Shown piece after piece: positions 45,316-54,926 of a stretch of 64,000 bases of DNA (the first letter of the stretch is position 1; each line of letters starts with the position of its first letter). Source of the DNA: VYFG01 sp965248685 (GTDB lineage: Bacteria; Pseudomonadota; Gammaproteobacteria; Arenicellales; Poriferihabitantaceae); the NCBI GenBank assembly GCA_965248685.1, contig CBDFKC010000004.1:62001-126000 (forward strand). Direction: 5' to 3'. The notes under the pieces were generated by a model that was not told the origin of the DNA, ran no database searches, and saw nothing but the letters and a program-made list of their open reading frames with translations. Made by a program: the position numbers and the translations under genes.

Positions 45316-46800
45316 ATGTCAGAAATGTTATTGCTACCAGAGGTTCATGACCAGGCCGTTCGCCAGGCAGCCCTGGCCCATGCCAAGTCACAAAATATCG
45401 TGTTACCGACTTTCGCTCAGTTGGCATCTCCCCATGAAATTCCCCGGGAGACCCAGGAAGCATTAAATACAGTTCCTGCGGACGAACCCCATCCCCTAAA
45501 CCTGTTTCGGATTAACTGGTTTAATACTTATGACAACGCTGGGTCGGGACAGCAACCCTGCTATCTCGAATTGCCTTCCAGTTTGACCGGGGTGAAAGCG
45601 CGGATCGTGGTTGTATTGGGGGATTCGTTTCCGATGATCGGTGCGCATAAGGTGCTGGCCGCATACGCCTGTCTGGTGACCAGACTGGTTACCGGCCGAT
45701 TTGAGCCGATGGAAAATAAGGCAATCTGGCCTTCAACCGGCAACTACTGCCGGGGTGGGATCGCCATATCCAGAATCCTTGGCTGCCGCGGTGTCGCCGT
45801 GTTGCCGGAACAAATGAGTCAGGAACGATTCAACTGGCTGGAAAAATGGACTCTTAAACCTGAGCAGGACATTATCCGAACCACCGGATCAGAAAGTAAC
45901 GTGAAAGAGATTTACGACGCTTGCGACGAATTGGAACGAGATCCCACCAGCGTAATTTTGAATCAGTTCAACGAATTCGCAAATTACATATGCCATCGAA
46001 ACGTAACCGGTCCTTCGATAGGTCATTTGTTCGAGAGCGTTGCCGACGATAACAGCCGATTACATGCGTTTATTGCCGGCACTGGCTCAGCCGGGACTAT
46101 TGCCGCAGGGGATCACCTGAAAGAAACCTATGGAACCCGTATCGTTGCCACCGAGCCGCTGGAGTGTCCTACCATGTTGAACAATGGGTATGGCGAGCAC
46201 AATATTCAGGGAATAGGGGACAAACATATTCCGTTAATCCACAACGTCATGAATATGGATTACGTGGTGGGAATTTCAGATACCGGACCGGAGCTGCTAA
46301 ATATTCTGTTTAATACCAATGAGGGTCACGATTTCTTAGTGCGTCGTACCGATGTGTCCCGGGAGCTACTGGAAAATTTTAAACACATTGGACTTTCCGG
46401 ACTTGCCAATATTCAATCAGGAATCAAGCTCGCGAAACATGCCGGGCTTGATGAACAGGACGTCATCGTTTGCGTCGCTACTGACGGTGCCGAACTGTAT
46501 GCCAGCGAACTTACCCAGACCAGGAATGAGTTCTTTGATGGGGTAACAGGAAAAGCCGAGGTCGCAGAAATCTTTGGCCGTTGCCTGGCAGGTTGTGAGC
46601 CCGCCCATGTCATGGAGCTGTCCAGTGAGGACCGCAAAAGGATTTTCAATCTCGGTTACTACACCTGGGTCGAACAACGTGGAGTTTCTGTGGAAGATTT
46701 TGACCGAAGAAAGCACCAACAATTCTGGAATGAGGTTGCTGCACAGGGACCGATATGGGACAGGATGATCGAAGAGTTCAATAGAGATTCCGCTAGCTAA
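45316..46800 (+). CDS. PLP-dependent enzyme of the tryptophan-synthase-beta fold (cysteine-synthase-like)
   Basis: This is a protein of about 494 residues from ATG 45316, with the frame open ten codons further upstream. The likely Schiff-base lysine is in GAHKVLAAYA, the substrate loop is STGNYCRGGIA and the glycine-rich PLP phosphate loop is IAGTGSAGTIAAGD. It is longer than cysteine synthase (about 310), with an N-terminal leader and a C-terminal extension of about 150 residues. The reaction is unknown; beta-elimination or replacement is likely. It diverges from the Lrp/AsnC gene, its likely regulator. Confidence 0.8.
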   Translation: MSEMLLLPEVHDQAVRQAALAHAKSQNIVLPTFAQLASPHEIPRETQEALNTVPADEPHPLNLFRINWFNTYDNAGSGQQPCYLELPSSLTGVKARIVVVLGDSFPMIGAHKVLAAYACLVTRLVTGRFEPMENKAIWPSTGNYCRGGIAISRILGCRGVAVLPEQMSQERFNWLEKWTLKPEQDIIRTTGSESNVKEIYDACDELERDPTSVILNQFNEFANYICHRNVTGPSIGHLFESVADDNSRLHAFIAGTGSAGTIAAGDHLKETYGTRIVATEPLECPTMLNNGYGEHNIQGIGDKHIPLIHNVMNMDYVVGISDTGPELLNILFNTNEGHDFLVRRTDVSRELLENFKHIGLSGLANIQSGIKLAKHAGLDEQDVIVCVATDGAELYASELTQTRNEFFDGVTGKAEVAEIFGRCLAGCEPAHVMELSSEDRKRIFNLGYYTWVEQRGVSVEDFDRRKHQQFWNEVAAQGPIWDRMIEEFNRDSAS

Positions 46801-46911
46801 AAAGTGGTGTTGGTGATGGGGTGCAGGCTAAGGCAAATCGTAGGGTCCGCTCCACAGTCAATTGCAATTGGCGCTATTGTAAACGCCGGGTCGCGATAGG
46901 GTTATTCGAAG

Positions 46912-47706
46912 TTAGAAGCAGATAAAGACTATGTTACCGGCAGTATTGATTATCGGAACACAGGTCTGTTGACCGTTGGTTGTCCCGGCACCTCCTCCGG
47001 AGCTGCCACCAGAGCCACCCCCAGAACTACCTGGATTGCTCCCGGAAAAAACCACGTCACTACAGGAGTAAAAAGCTTCGGGACTGTCTGATCGCTGCCA
47101 GATGTTATAGATCACGTGTTGCCCGGTTCTTGCTGGCAAGGTGCATGTCATTCGGTAGACATTTCGGTTATTACCATCTTGCACCAGTGGGACGTTACCA
47201 AATCGGCAGAATTCCTCCATGTCAGACCATTTGATCGGTTGACCTGTTTGCCAATTCCCGTTTGTTATATAAAGGATCATATCTTTGGTTGCATGGGGCG
47301 CCGTCGCATAGTAAATAAATTCAAACTGGCCATTGGCATCCGGAGCTATCGGGGTAGTGCGCCAGTCCGTGCGAACCAGATCCATTCCGCGAAAAGTTGA
47401 ATTACCGCCGCTGCAGAGTTGCCCGTCCGGGATAATTTCTTGATGCCTGCTGTTGGCATTAGCCTGACGCAGGCTATTCCAATCATAAATTGGTTGGGTT
47501 CCAGCGAGTGCGATGGCAGCTCGGCACGCAGGGTCGATATGATTTTCCGGATTACCCAGGAACCGACATTTATAGATTCGACTTTCCGGAGAAATAATGG
47601 TGCCATGGGGAATTGCAATGGATGGAAACAATACCAAGGCGATCAGGCAAATTACCAGAAATAGATATATTGTCTGCAAAAAGCAATTTCGATTTTTTAT
47701 CGACAT
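46912..47706 (-). CDS. AA10 lytic polysaccharide monooxygenase with Gly/Ser tail
   Basis: This is a 264-residue secreted copper enzyme. A signal peptide (IYLFLVICLIALVLFPSIA) ends so that His34 of HGTIISPES becomes the N-terminal residue of the copper brace. The second brace histidine is in YYATAPHATKDM, and QHVIYNIWQRSDSPEAFYSCSDVVF is the family C-terminal core. AA10 enzymes oxidatively cut chitin or cellulose. After the core comes a Gly/Ser linker and only about 20 residues with two cysteines (QTCVPIINTAGNIVFICF), too short for a normal carbohydrate-binding module. Confidence 0.85.
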   Translation of the reverse strand: MSIKNRNCFLQTIYLFLVICLIALVLFPSIAIPHGTIISPESRIYKCRFLGNPENHIDPACRAAIALAGTQPIYDWNSLRQANANSRHQEIIPDGQLCSGGNSTFRGMDLVRTDWRTTPIAPDANGQFEFIYYATAPHATKDMILYITNGNWQTGQPIKWSDMEEFCRFGNVPLVQDGNNRNVYRMTCTLPARTGQHVIYNIWQRSDSPEAFYSCSDVVFSGSNPGSSGGGSGGSSGGGAGTTNGQQTCVPIINTAGNIVFICF

Positions 47707-48167
47707 GCATTCTTCTCAAAAGAGTTTTTATCAGGATAATAATTGGTACCGTATAACAGTCCTCGAGACCCATGCAATTCCCCACCAGTGTATTGATCAA
47801 CTATTGGTGTTGCCCATTTGAGACGGCAATGTGAGTGCGTCGCTAATCGATTAACAATATCTGAAGGTAGACGACCATAAAATGGTTAGGCTTAACTCCA
47901 TATGAATCCAGTTAATCAAATAGCCTGCGCTGCCATTGCAAGCAAAATCAAGCTCACTAGAATGTAGATCGGTCGGAGCAAAGGACCGCTGATGCGTGGG
48001 CGTTGGTGATAAAGAACTGAGGGTAATGAAACTGTGTTGTATCAGTCACTCTGGATACTGTGACTATCTACGATTGAAGCCTTCTTTCTTTTGTGGTGAC
48101 TGCTGCCAAGGCGGTGTCAGTAGCCCTTTGATAGACTTGGGATGTACTTATTCTCGGATTAAATCAA
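47707..48167. other. Intergenic region, nothing recognised
   Basis: About 460 bases separate the divergent LPMO and GST genes. Promoters of both must be here. I see no convincing gene, hairpin or repeat. Confidence 0.55.
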
Positions 48168-48794
48168 TTGAAATTATATTATTCTCCTGGTGCTTGTTCG
48201 CTGGCACCCCATATCGTGTTGGAAGAAATAGGAAATTCGTATGAAACAAAGCTGGTTTCGACAATGGATGGTTCCACGGGTTCAAACGACTATTTGAAAA
48301 TTAATTCTAAGGGTCGAGTTCCCGTTTTAGACGACGGTGGAACTATTATCACAGAGGCTTCCGCGATCATGATCTACCTCGGTCTTCGCAATCAAAGTTG
48401 CAACTTAATTCTGAATACTCCAATCAGTGTAGCCCGGACCGTGGAGTGGATGAATTGGTTGGCGGGTATCCATACCTTTGTAATTGCACAAAATTGGCGC
48501 ACCGAGAGATTCAGTGACGATCTAAGCGCTCATAAAAGTATCCAGAAGAAAGGAATGGAAAACCTGAATAGTATTTATCGTCAAATCGACGCCAAGCTGA
48601 AAGGCTCAGAATGGGCGTTAGACAATAATTACTCAATAGCTGATCCATATTTATTAGTATTTTTTCGATGGGGAAACCGCTTGGGGTTGGAGATGAAAGA
48701 ATTCCCCAATTGGACCAAGCACGCAAAAAAAATGGAGCAGAGAACCGCGGTCAAAATTGTGTTAGAAAAAGAAGGTATATCGATTTGGAGTTAA
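48168..48794 (+). CDS. Glutathione S-transferase
   Basis: This is a 208-residue protein from TTG 48168. The thioredoxin-like N-terminus MKLYYSPGACSLAPHIVLEE is characteristic of bacterial beta-class GSTs (the active-site Cys is in PGACS). Then GRVPVLDDGG and ITEASAIMIYL bind glutathione. The helical C-terminal domain has the SIADPYLLVF capping box. It conjugates or reduces electrophiles using glutathione in the cytoplasm. It stands alone. Confidence 0.85.
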   Translation: MKLYYSPGACSLAPHIVLEEIGNSYETKLVSTMDGSTGSNDYLKINSKGRVPVLDDGGTIITEASAIMIYLGLRNQSCNLILNTPISVARTVEWMNWLAGIHTFVIAQNWRTERFSDDLSAHKSIQKKGMENLNSIYRQIDAKLKGSEWALDNNYSIADPYLLVFFRWGNRLGLEMKEFPNWTKHAKKMEQRTAVKIVLEKEGISIWS

Positions 48795-48984
48795 ACGGCT
48801 GGTTAGGAGCTAATCCATAGTTCATGACAATGACAGGTTAGGGCAAATTTCTCCCGGATAGGTCGATCATGATACGATATTCACGCTGACTCCTGGTAAC
48901 TTCATATCGCTTAAAATTTAATCCCACCGTAACCTGTTACCTTTTCTCCAAGTGTTTTATTATTCAGATCCAAAGAGGAAAAAA

Positions 48985-50673
48985 ATGGAAAAATCATTTG
49001 ATTACATCATTGTTGGTGCTGGCTCGGCAGGGTGTGTCCTGGCAAACCGCCTGACAGAGGATCCAGATACATCGGTTGTTTTATTGGAATACGGTGGCAA
49101 GGATGACAATATGTTTGTGCAAATGCCGTCGGCGCTGCAAATTCCTATGAACATGCCACGGTTCAATTGGTTCTATGAGACTGAACCAGAACCAAACCTC
49201 GATAACCGCCATGTTGACGTATCAAGAGGCAAAGGCCTGGGCGGTTCGTCATCGATTAATGGAATGATTTATGTTCGTGGAAATGTCTGCGACCTGGATC
49301 GATGGGAAGAGAAAGGTGCTACCGGATGGGCTTATCGAGATTGCCTGCCGTACTACAAAAAGGCCGAGAATTGCGCTTATGGAGAAGATGAGTACAGAGG
49401 AGCAAGCGGACCGTTACATACCTGTAATGGCAGCGGTATGAAAAACCCTCTTTACCAGGCTTTTATCAACGCCGGTAATGAAGCTGGATATGGAATAACC
49501 GACGACTACAATGGCTACCGGCAGGAGGGAATGTCCAAGATGGATATGACGGTCAAAGCAGGTGTTCGCTGTAGTACGGCCAATGCTTATCTGAAGCCTG
49601 TGTTGCATCGCGAGAATTTGACTGTCATTACTGAAGCCCTGACAAAGCGTGTCATTCTTGAGGGTAAGAAAGCGGTTGGTGTCGAGTTTGAATTAAATGG
49701 CAATAATCAACAAATCAACGCCAATAAAGAAGTAATCCTGTCGGCAGGGTCTATTGGTTCACCGCAAATATTGCAAATGTCAGGAATTGGCCCTGGGAAT
49801 GTTCTTAAGGATGCCGGTATAGATGTGCTCCATGAATTGCCGGGTGTAGGTGAAAATCTCCAGGATCATCTGGAATCTGTCATCCAGTATGAGACGAAGC
49901 TTCCCGTGTCATTGAACAGAAATATGGGGCTCATCGGTAAGTTATTGATCGGTATGCGTTGGAAATTGTTCAAGTCCGGTTTGGGGGCTACCAATCATTT
50001 TGAATCCACTGGATTCATTCGCACCCATGCCGGCGAGAAATGGCCAAATGTTCAATTTCACTTTTTGCCCGCGGTGGTACGTTATGATGGAAAGGGAAAT
50101 TCTGGGCCTCACGGTTATCAGATTCATTTTGGTATCAACAGATTGCGCAGTCGTGGTTGGGTTCGTGCGAAGTCCAAGGATCCATTAGAGAAACCGACAA
50201 TCGTGATGAATCATTTCAATGATCAACGCGATATTGATGACTACCGAATGGCTTTCCGCCTGACCAGAGAAATTGGAGCACAACCTGCATTTGATCCTTA
50301 TCGGAAGCGAGAGATCGACCCCGGTGAGAATGTGCAGTCGGACGATGAAATCGATGCCTGGGTCCGTGAGAATGTGGAAACGGCCTATCACCCGACGTGT
50401 ACCTGCAAGATCGGTGCGGATGATGATCCCATGGCAGTTGTCGACGCGAAGTGCAGGGTCATGGGAATTGACAGTTTGAGGATTGTTGATTCATCGATCT
50501 TCCCTACCGTTCCCAACGGTAACACCAATGCGCCAACAATTATGGTGGGAGAGAAAGCTGCAGATATTATCAGAGGAAAAAATCCACTACCGCCATCAAA
50601 TGCAAAAGCATATGTCGCACCAAACTGGGAAACCAAACAACGGGAAGGCGTTGCTGTAAGACCAATCCTGTAG
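48985..50673 (+). CDS. GMC-family FAD-dependent oxidoreductase (choline-dehydrogenase-like)
   Basis: This is a 562-residue flavoenzyme from ATG 48985, preceded by AGAGGA at five bases spacing. YIIVGAGSAGCVLANRL and LGGSSSINGMIYVRGN bind FAD, HPTCTCKIG has the catalytic His, and NTNAPTIMVGEKAADII is the C-terminal FAD contact. The tail of about 30 residues (KAYVAPNWETKQREG) is like that of BetA-type dehydrogenases. It is monocistronic. Confidence 0.85.
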   Translation: MEKSFDYIIVGAGSAGCVLANRLTEDPDTSVVLLEYGGKDDNMFVQMPSALQIPMNMPRFNWFYETEPEPNLDNRHVDVSRGKGLGGSSSINGMIYVRGNVCDLDRWEEKGATGWAYRDCLPYYKKAENCAYGEDEYRGASGPLHTCNGSGMKNPLYQAFINAGNEAGYGITDDYNGYRQEGMSKMDMTVKAGVRCSTANAYLKPVLHRENLTVITEALTKRVILEGKKAVGVEFELNGNNQQINANKEVILSAGSIGSPQILQMSGIGPGNVLKDAGIDVLHELPGVGENLQDHLESVIQYETKLPVSLNRNMGLIGKLLIGMRWKLFKSGLGATNHFESTGFIRTHAGEKWPNVQFHFLPAVVRYDGKGNSGPHGYQIHFGINRLRSRGWVRAKSKDPLEKPTIVMNHFNDQRDIDDYRMAFRLTREIGAQPAFDPYRKREIDPGENVQSDDEIDAWVRENVETAYHPTCTCKIGADDDPMAVVDAKCRVMGIDSLRIVDSSIFPTVPNGNTNAPTIMVGEKAADIIRGKNPLPPSNAKAYVAPNWETKQREGVAVRPIL

Positions 50674-50783
50674 CGCGGTTGTTTTGCGCGGTTTCAAATG
50701 TAGAAGTTCCGGCACGCAGTACGTAATTCTAAATTTGTATTGGCTAATGTAAATTGGCTGAGAAACTAATGGGGGATTCGACA

Positions 50784-51401
50784 ATGTCAGAAAATCAACT
50801 CACAGGAATTGATGTTTCACACTACCAGGGTGACGTAAACTGGAGTGAAGTGAAGGGCGCTGGCGAAAGTTTTGTGTCCATAAAGGCAACCGAACATTCA
50901 TCCAGTTACGAATACGCGAACTATTATACGGATAATATTGTTCCTGCGAGAGATGCAGGTTTAGTAGCCGGTGGATTTCACTTCTTTGTCGGAAACGAGA
51001 ACGGTAAACAACAGGCCGATTACTTTTTGCGGATTGCGAAACCGCAAACAGGTGATCTGCTGCCAATGCTTGATCTCGAACAAACAAGTGGCGCCAGTGG
51101 AAGCCAGTTTGCAGCGGGTGCGATAACCTGGCTTGAGACCGTTGGGGCAGCAGTCGGCCAGAAGCCGTTCATATACACAACGGCCAGCTTTTGGTCCGAG
51201 ATCGGCAATCCGTCAGGCTTTGAGGACTATCCCCTGTGGGTTGCTGAATATGGCGTTTCCGCGCCCAAGCTTCCAATCGGCTGGACGATTTATACCATAT
51301 GGCAACATTCGCAGAATGGGCAGCGTGCAGGGGTATCGGGTGATGTTGATCTTGATCAGTTAAACGGGTCGGAGAGCGTGCTTGATGTATTTCGCGTATG
51401 A
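50784..51401 (+). CDS. GH25-family lysozyme-like muramidase without signal peptide
   Basis: This is a 205-residue protein from ATG 50784. GIDVSHYQGDVNW opens the barrel, MLDLEQ holds the catalytic acid pair of GH25, and IWQHSQNG with DVDLDQLNG closes it. GH25 enzymes cut the MurNAc-GlcNAc bond of peptidoglycan. There is no signal peptide and no cell-wall-binding module, so export would need lysis, a holin-like protein or a special secretion system. It lies at the edge of the mobile zone and may be phage or transfer derived. No holin gene is adjacent. Confidence 0.8.
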   Translation: MSENQLTGIDVSHYQGDVNWSEVKGAGESFVSIKATEHSSSYEYANYYTDNIVPARDAGLVAGGFHFFVGNENGKQQADYFLRIAKPQTGDLLPMLDLEQTSGASGSQFAAGAITWLETVGAAVGQKPFIYTTASFWSEIGNPSGFEDYPLWVAEYGVSAPKLPIGWTIYTIWQHSQNGQRAGVSGDVDLDQLNGSESVLDVFRV

Positions 51402-51542
51402 GGCAGGGGGCCGCTCATATTTACCCGAGAACGAGAAACAGGGACGGATTAATTTAACCAACCGAAACTTTTAGTTTGCATCACGGACTACGATTGTCAG
51501 TACGCCTCAGTTGCTTCGGTTTCCACAAAACAGACAGATCAA

Positions 51543-52083
51543 ATGTATAACCCCGCTGGACACCCATTGAGCCACATGCATCCAGCCGACAACGGACAAG
51601 CCACGACCATAGAGAAACTATTTAGTCGCCAAACCACTGGTGTCATCGATATCACCGTGTCGTCCGAAAAGATATGGAATCACCCGCCTGCTGCGGACAG
51701 CTTCGAATCGTGGAACACTACCATTATTGATTTAACTCGCAATATCGTACCCTGTGAGAGAATGCAGCTTCGTTTTACGCTCGCATCCGAACGGACATTT
51801 ACGCTGAAGATCATGGAATTTGATCCACACAAGCGTTTTTCATGGGGAGGTGCCATGGGGACGCGCGTTTACACACTGACACCAAGTTCGCGCGGTGAAA
51901 CCCCTTCAATATGTCCGAGAAAATAGGTGGACCGATCATTCCTTCTTTTTCCAGAAAGGCCCCCACGGTTTGATGAATCCTTTAGTCAATTCGCTGCCGA
52001 TCTGAAGTCGAGCGCAGTGCGAGAAACAATTGGTTGCGATATCAGGACTAATTGTAGCTGTTGGATTTTTTTACTTTTATAGT
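51543..52083 (+). pseudogene. Broken SRPBCC-family (polyketide-cyclase-like) gene
   Basis: The 5' part (51543-51926) reads as a START-like protein (ITVSSEKIW, FKIMEFDPHKRFSW-like strands, RVYTLTPSSRGETP), then stops. The family continuation FNMSEKIGGPIIPSFSRK is found one frame over (from 51905), and FDESFSQFAADLKSSA returns to the original frame from 51969. Two small indels near 51901-51905 and 51961-51971 therefore disrupt the gene. The full protein would have been about 165 residues. The function is lost or reduced. Confidence 0.7.
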
Positions 52084-52769
52084 TACTTTGGTTTGAAATC
52101 CGGGGTAAGTAAATCCTACGAATCCTTTGAGAGCACTTACCAAAATAAAATAATTGTAGTGCTATGAAAATAATCAACTTCTGCATAAAAAGCTGGGCAT
52201 TCAACAAGGAAGTCAAATGTCCGCTTTCCTATGCAATAGAATCTTGCTGCTAGTAGTGACGGATGAATTAGAATATAACCCCCTGGTCATTTTTATTTAT
52301 TCCGGACAGTAGTGCGCCTGCACGGGAATAACGGCGTGAGGGTAGAGCTATTTCGTTAGTTCCGTATTGTGTCCCCGGAATTAGCCCAAAAATTTCATAG
52401 TAGTCGAATTTAGTATCAATGGTGTAATCCCAGGAACAAATACCAATATGGAGGTTTGGGGCTTTGTCGGTGGCGGACATACAAATATAGCCACGGCATC
52501 TAGACTTTCTTATGTGGGTGCAGCGAAAGTTTTTACTAACTATTCATCTATAACTGAACACATGTTCGACTAACTATCGTTCTAGTCGAGTGTCTCAATA
52601 GGGCAATCAAAACAGACATTCAAGACTTTGTAGTAAATCCCACATACAGAACGGGTGAATCTAAGGGATATTAGAAGTGACCGGCCCTCTAAGATCGAAA
52701 TTATGTATAAATGGCATCTCTGTGAAGTGCAACGCTGCTTCCGTAGGTCAATATTTGAGGCGAATACCA
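52084..52769. other. Intergenic region upstream of the metzincin gene
   Basis: Nothing convincing is visible in these roughly 690 bases. A 70-codon minus-strand frame at 52268-52480 (with HIGICSWDYTIDTKFDYYEIFG) could be a gene remnant, but I found no family match by eye. Confidence 0.4.
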
Positions 52770-54539
52770 ATGACAAATAATCTCAAACTTTTAATACTTT
52801 TCTTTGCTGGAGTATTTTCTACACAGGTTATGGCAATTGATGAAGGGTACGTTCTGACACCATCGGTGTGGCCTAAATTTGATATTCCAGTTTGTTGGGA
52901 GGGAGATACAACTCAATATCAAACGGAAAAGTCGTGGGTCAGAAAGAAAGTAGCCAATACTTGGGAAAAATACTCAAGGGTTCGATTTCTTGGTTGGAGT
53001 GACTGTAGTTCGGGTAGCAACTCAGGGATACGAATAAAGGTGCGAGATGATAACCCACACGTTAAAAGACTAGGCCGATACTTGGCGGGCATCACTAATG
53101 GTATGGAACTAAACTTTGATTTTCAAAATTGGGAGTGTAATCCCAAGAAAAGTTGTATTGAAAATATCTCAGTTCATGAGTTTGGTCATGCACTTGGTTT
53201 TGCTCATGAACAAAATAGACCGGATACACCACAATGGTGCCAAGAAGAGCAGGGAACAAATGGAGATGTTGTGGTTGGGGATTGGGATATCAATTCCGTT
53301 ATGAACTATTGCAATCCGATTTGGGGTAATAGAGGAAAACTCAGCACTGGAGACATAGCAACTGTGCAGCAGTTTTATAGCTCCAGATTTCAAACTGTAA
53401 AAAAATGGATAGGAGGGTTTTCATACGACGATGGTGATTGGCGAGTTGGAAAAAACCCTCGTGTCTTGGCAGATGTAAACGGGGATGGCAAAGACGACAT
53501 AGTCGGTTTCTCAAATAGAGGCGTATATGTTGCACTTTCCGAAGGTAATCAATTTGCCACCGCACGAAAGTGGATCAATGGCTTTACACATGATGATGGA
53601 GGCTGGCGAGAGGGAAAAAACCCGAGATATTTATCGGATGTGAATGGTGATGGAAAGGATGATTTGGTTGGTTTTTCTAATTCTGGTGTATACGTAGCTC
53701 TTTCAACCGGAAGTAGTTTCTCTTCAGCGAGGAAGTGGATAGGAGGGTTTTCACACGATGACGGTGGCTGGCGTGCTTATAAAAATCCCAGATTCCTTTC
53801 TGATGTGAATGGAGATGGTAGAGACGATAGAGTTGGGTTTGCAAACGTTGGGGTATATGTCGCACTCTCTAACGGGAATGGATTTGAACAAGCGCAGAAG
53901 TGGGTGCATTCCTATGCTCGTGATGTTGGTGGCTGGCGGGTAGATAGGAATCCTAGAATAATGGCAGATGTAAACGGGGATGGCAAAGACGATATTGTTG
54001 GTTTCGCAAATGAGGGCGTTTATGTTTCTACGTCAAATGGAAGCTCATTTACCGCACCTGAAATGTGGGTCAGCGGTTATGGTTATAATGCTGGATGGAG
54101 AGTTAACGTTCACCCACGTGAAGTGGTTGACATCAACGGAGATGGGAGAAAGGACATTATAGGTTTCGGAGACGGTGGGGTTAGCGTTTCATTGTCTCAA
54201 GGGAACAGATTTTCGGAAACAAAAATATGGTTAGACACATTTGGAAATAAAGCTGGCGGATGGAGTATTGCTAAATACCCGAGGCTTATGGCAGACGTTA
54301 ATGGCGACGGAAAATCCGATATAGTGGGATTTGCACACGACGGGACATACGTTTCGCTTAAACGAAAGTCGACTACAAGTTTCCAAAGACCAGTGAACTG
54401 GATTGCTACTTTTGGATATGCAGCCGGTGGATGGAGAGTTTCTAAGAATCCAAGGCTCATGGGCGATATAAATGGTGACGGTCGGGCTGATGTAGTTGCG
54501 TTTTCAAATTCAGGAGTGTATGTGGCCTTATCATATTGA
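52770..54539 (+). CDS. Secreted metzincin metalloprotease with seven FG-GAP/VCBS repeats
   Basis: This is a 589-residue protein from ATG 52770 (the open frame begins 31 codons earlier). A signal peptide (LKLLILFFAGVFSTQVMA) is followed by an M12-type catalytic domain with HEFGHALGFAHE (His136, His140, His146) and the Met-turn SVMNYC. Residues 210-589 consist of seven repeats of about 53 residues, each with DVNGDGKDD-type calcium loops and GVYVALS, consistent with a seven-blade beta propeller. It is probably exported and Ca-stabilised. The gene ends at the border of an IS91-containing segment, and its final blade is copied 3 kb downstream. Confidence 0.85.
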   Translation: MTNNLKLLILFFAGVFSTQVMAIDEGYVLTPSVWPKFDIPVCWEGDTTQYQTEKSWVRKKVANTWEKYSRVRFLGWSDCSSGSNSGIRIKVRDDNPHVKRLGRYLAGITNGMELNFDFQNWECNPKKSCIENISVHEFGHALGFAHEQNRPDTPQWCQEEQGTNGDVVVGDWDINSVMNYCNPIWGNRGKLSTGDIATVQQFYSSRFQTVKKWIGGFSYDDGDWRVGKNPRVLADVNGDGKDDIVGFSNRGVYVALSEGNQFATARKWINGFTHDDGGWREGKNPRYLSDVNGDGKDDLVGFSNSGVYVALSTGSSFSSARKWIGGFSHDDGGWRAYKNPRFLSDVNGDGRDDRVGFANVGVYVALSNGNGFEQAQKWVHSYARDVGGWRVDRNPRIMADVNGDGKDDIVGFANEGVYVSTSNGSSFTAPEMWVSGYGYNAGWRVNVHPREVVDINGDGRKDIIGFGDGGVSVSLSQGNRFSETKIWLDTFGNKAGGWSIAKYPRLMADVNGDGKSDIVGFAHDGTYVSLKRKSTTSFQRPVNWIATFGYAAGGWRVSKNPRLMGDINGDGRADVVAFSNSGVYVALSY

Positions 54540-54583
54540 TACCATTTACACTATGTGTTCTAGTTCCAAAATGGCTGTTTTGG
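54421..54583 (+). repeat. Last propeller blade of the metzincin gene, original copy of a duplicated segment
   Basis: The 163 bases starting CAGCCGGTGGATGG and ending CTGTTTTGG, which include the stop codon and 44 bases of downstream sequence, recur at 57475-57637 without a visible difference. Confidence 0.9.
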
Positions 54584-54926
54584 TTAAGGTTAGTTAGACA
54601 ACTGCGCCTAGGAATCACTATCTGTTTGGCAGTTAAACCATCGCGCAGATGTTTAACAGGCCCCCAAGTAGGAAACCGCGGGGTCGTATTGATGAGCTAT
54701 GGGGAAAGTAAAGATCGAGCAGGCTTTGTTAAGGGTATTTTCAATAACTTTGGATTCACCAGTTCTGATCATGCCGATACCCAGAGTGAGTCTGGACGAT
54801 TATAGACACGGCAGAATAAGGTTTTGTGCGTTGGTAACGCCCTGTATTGTGGACTCTCCATAAGCTTCCATTTCCCGGTATTTGGGGACCAGCAAAAGAT
54901 CAACTTATTATTTGCAGTAACCTGGT

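Noticed and set aside
41421..47706. Complete ectoine-degradation operon (Lrp, aminotransferase, aldehyde dehydrogenase plus the M24 gene at 26009).
   Set aside because: The genes are dispersed over 20 kb in different orientations and no DoeB-type deacetylase was recognised, so only similarity is claimed.
52268..52480. Minus-strand 70-codon frame upstream of the metzincin gene.
   Set aside because: No ribosome site and no family match; kept only as a possible remnant in the intergenic note.
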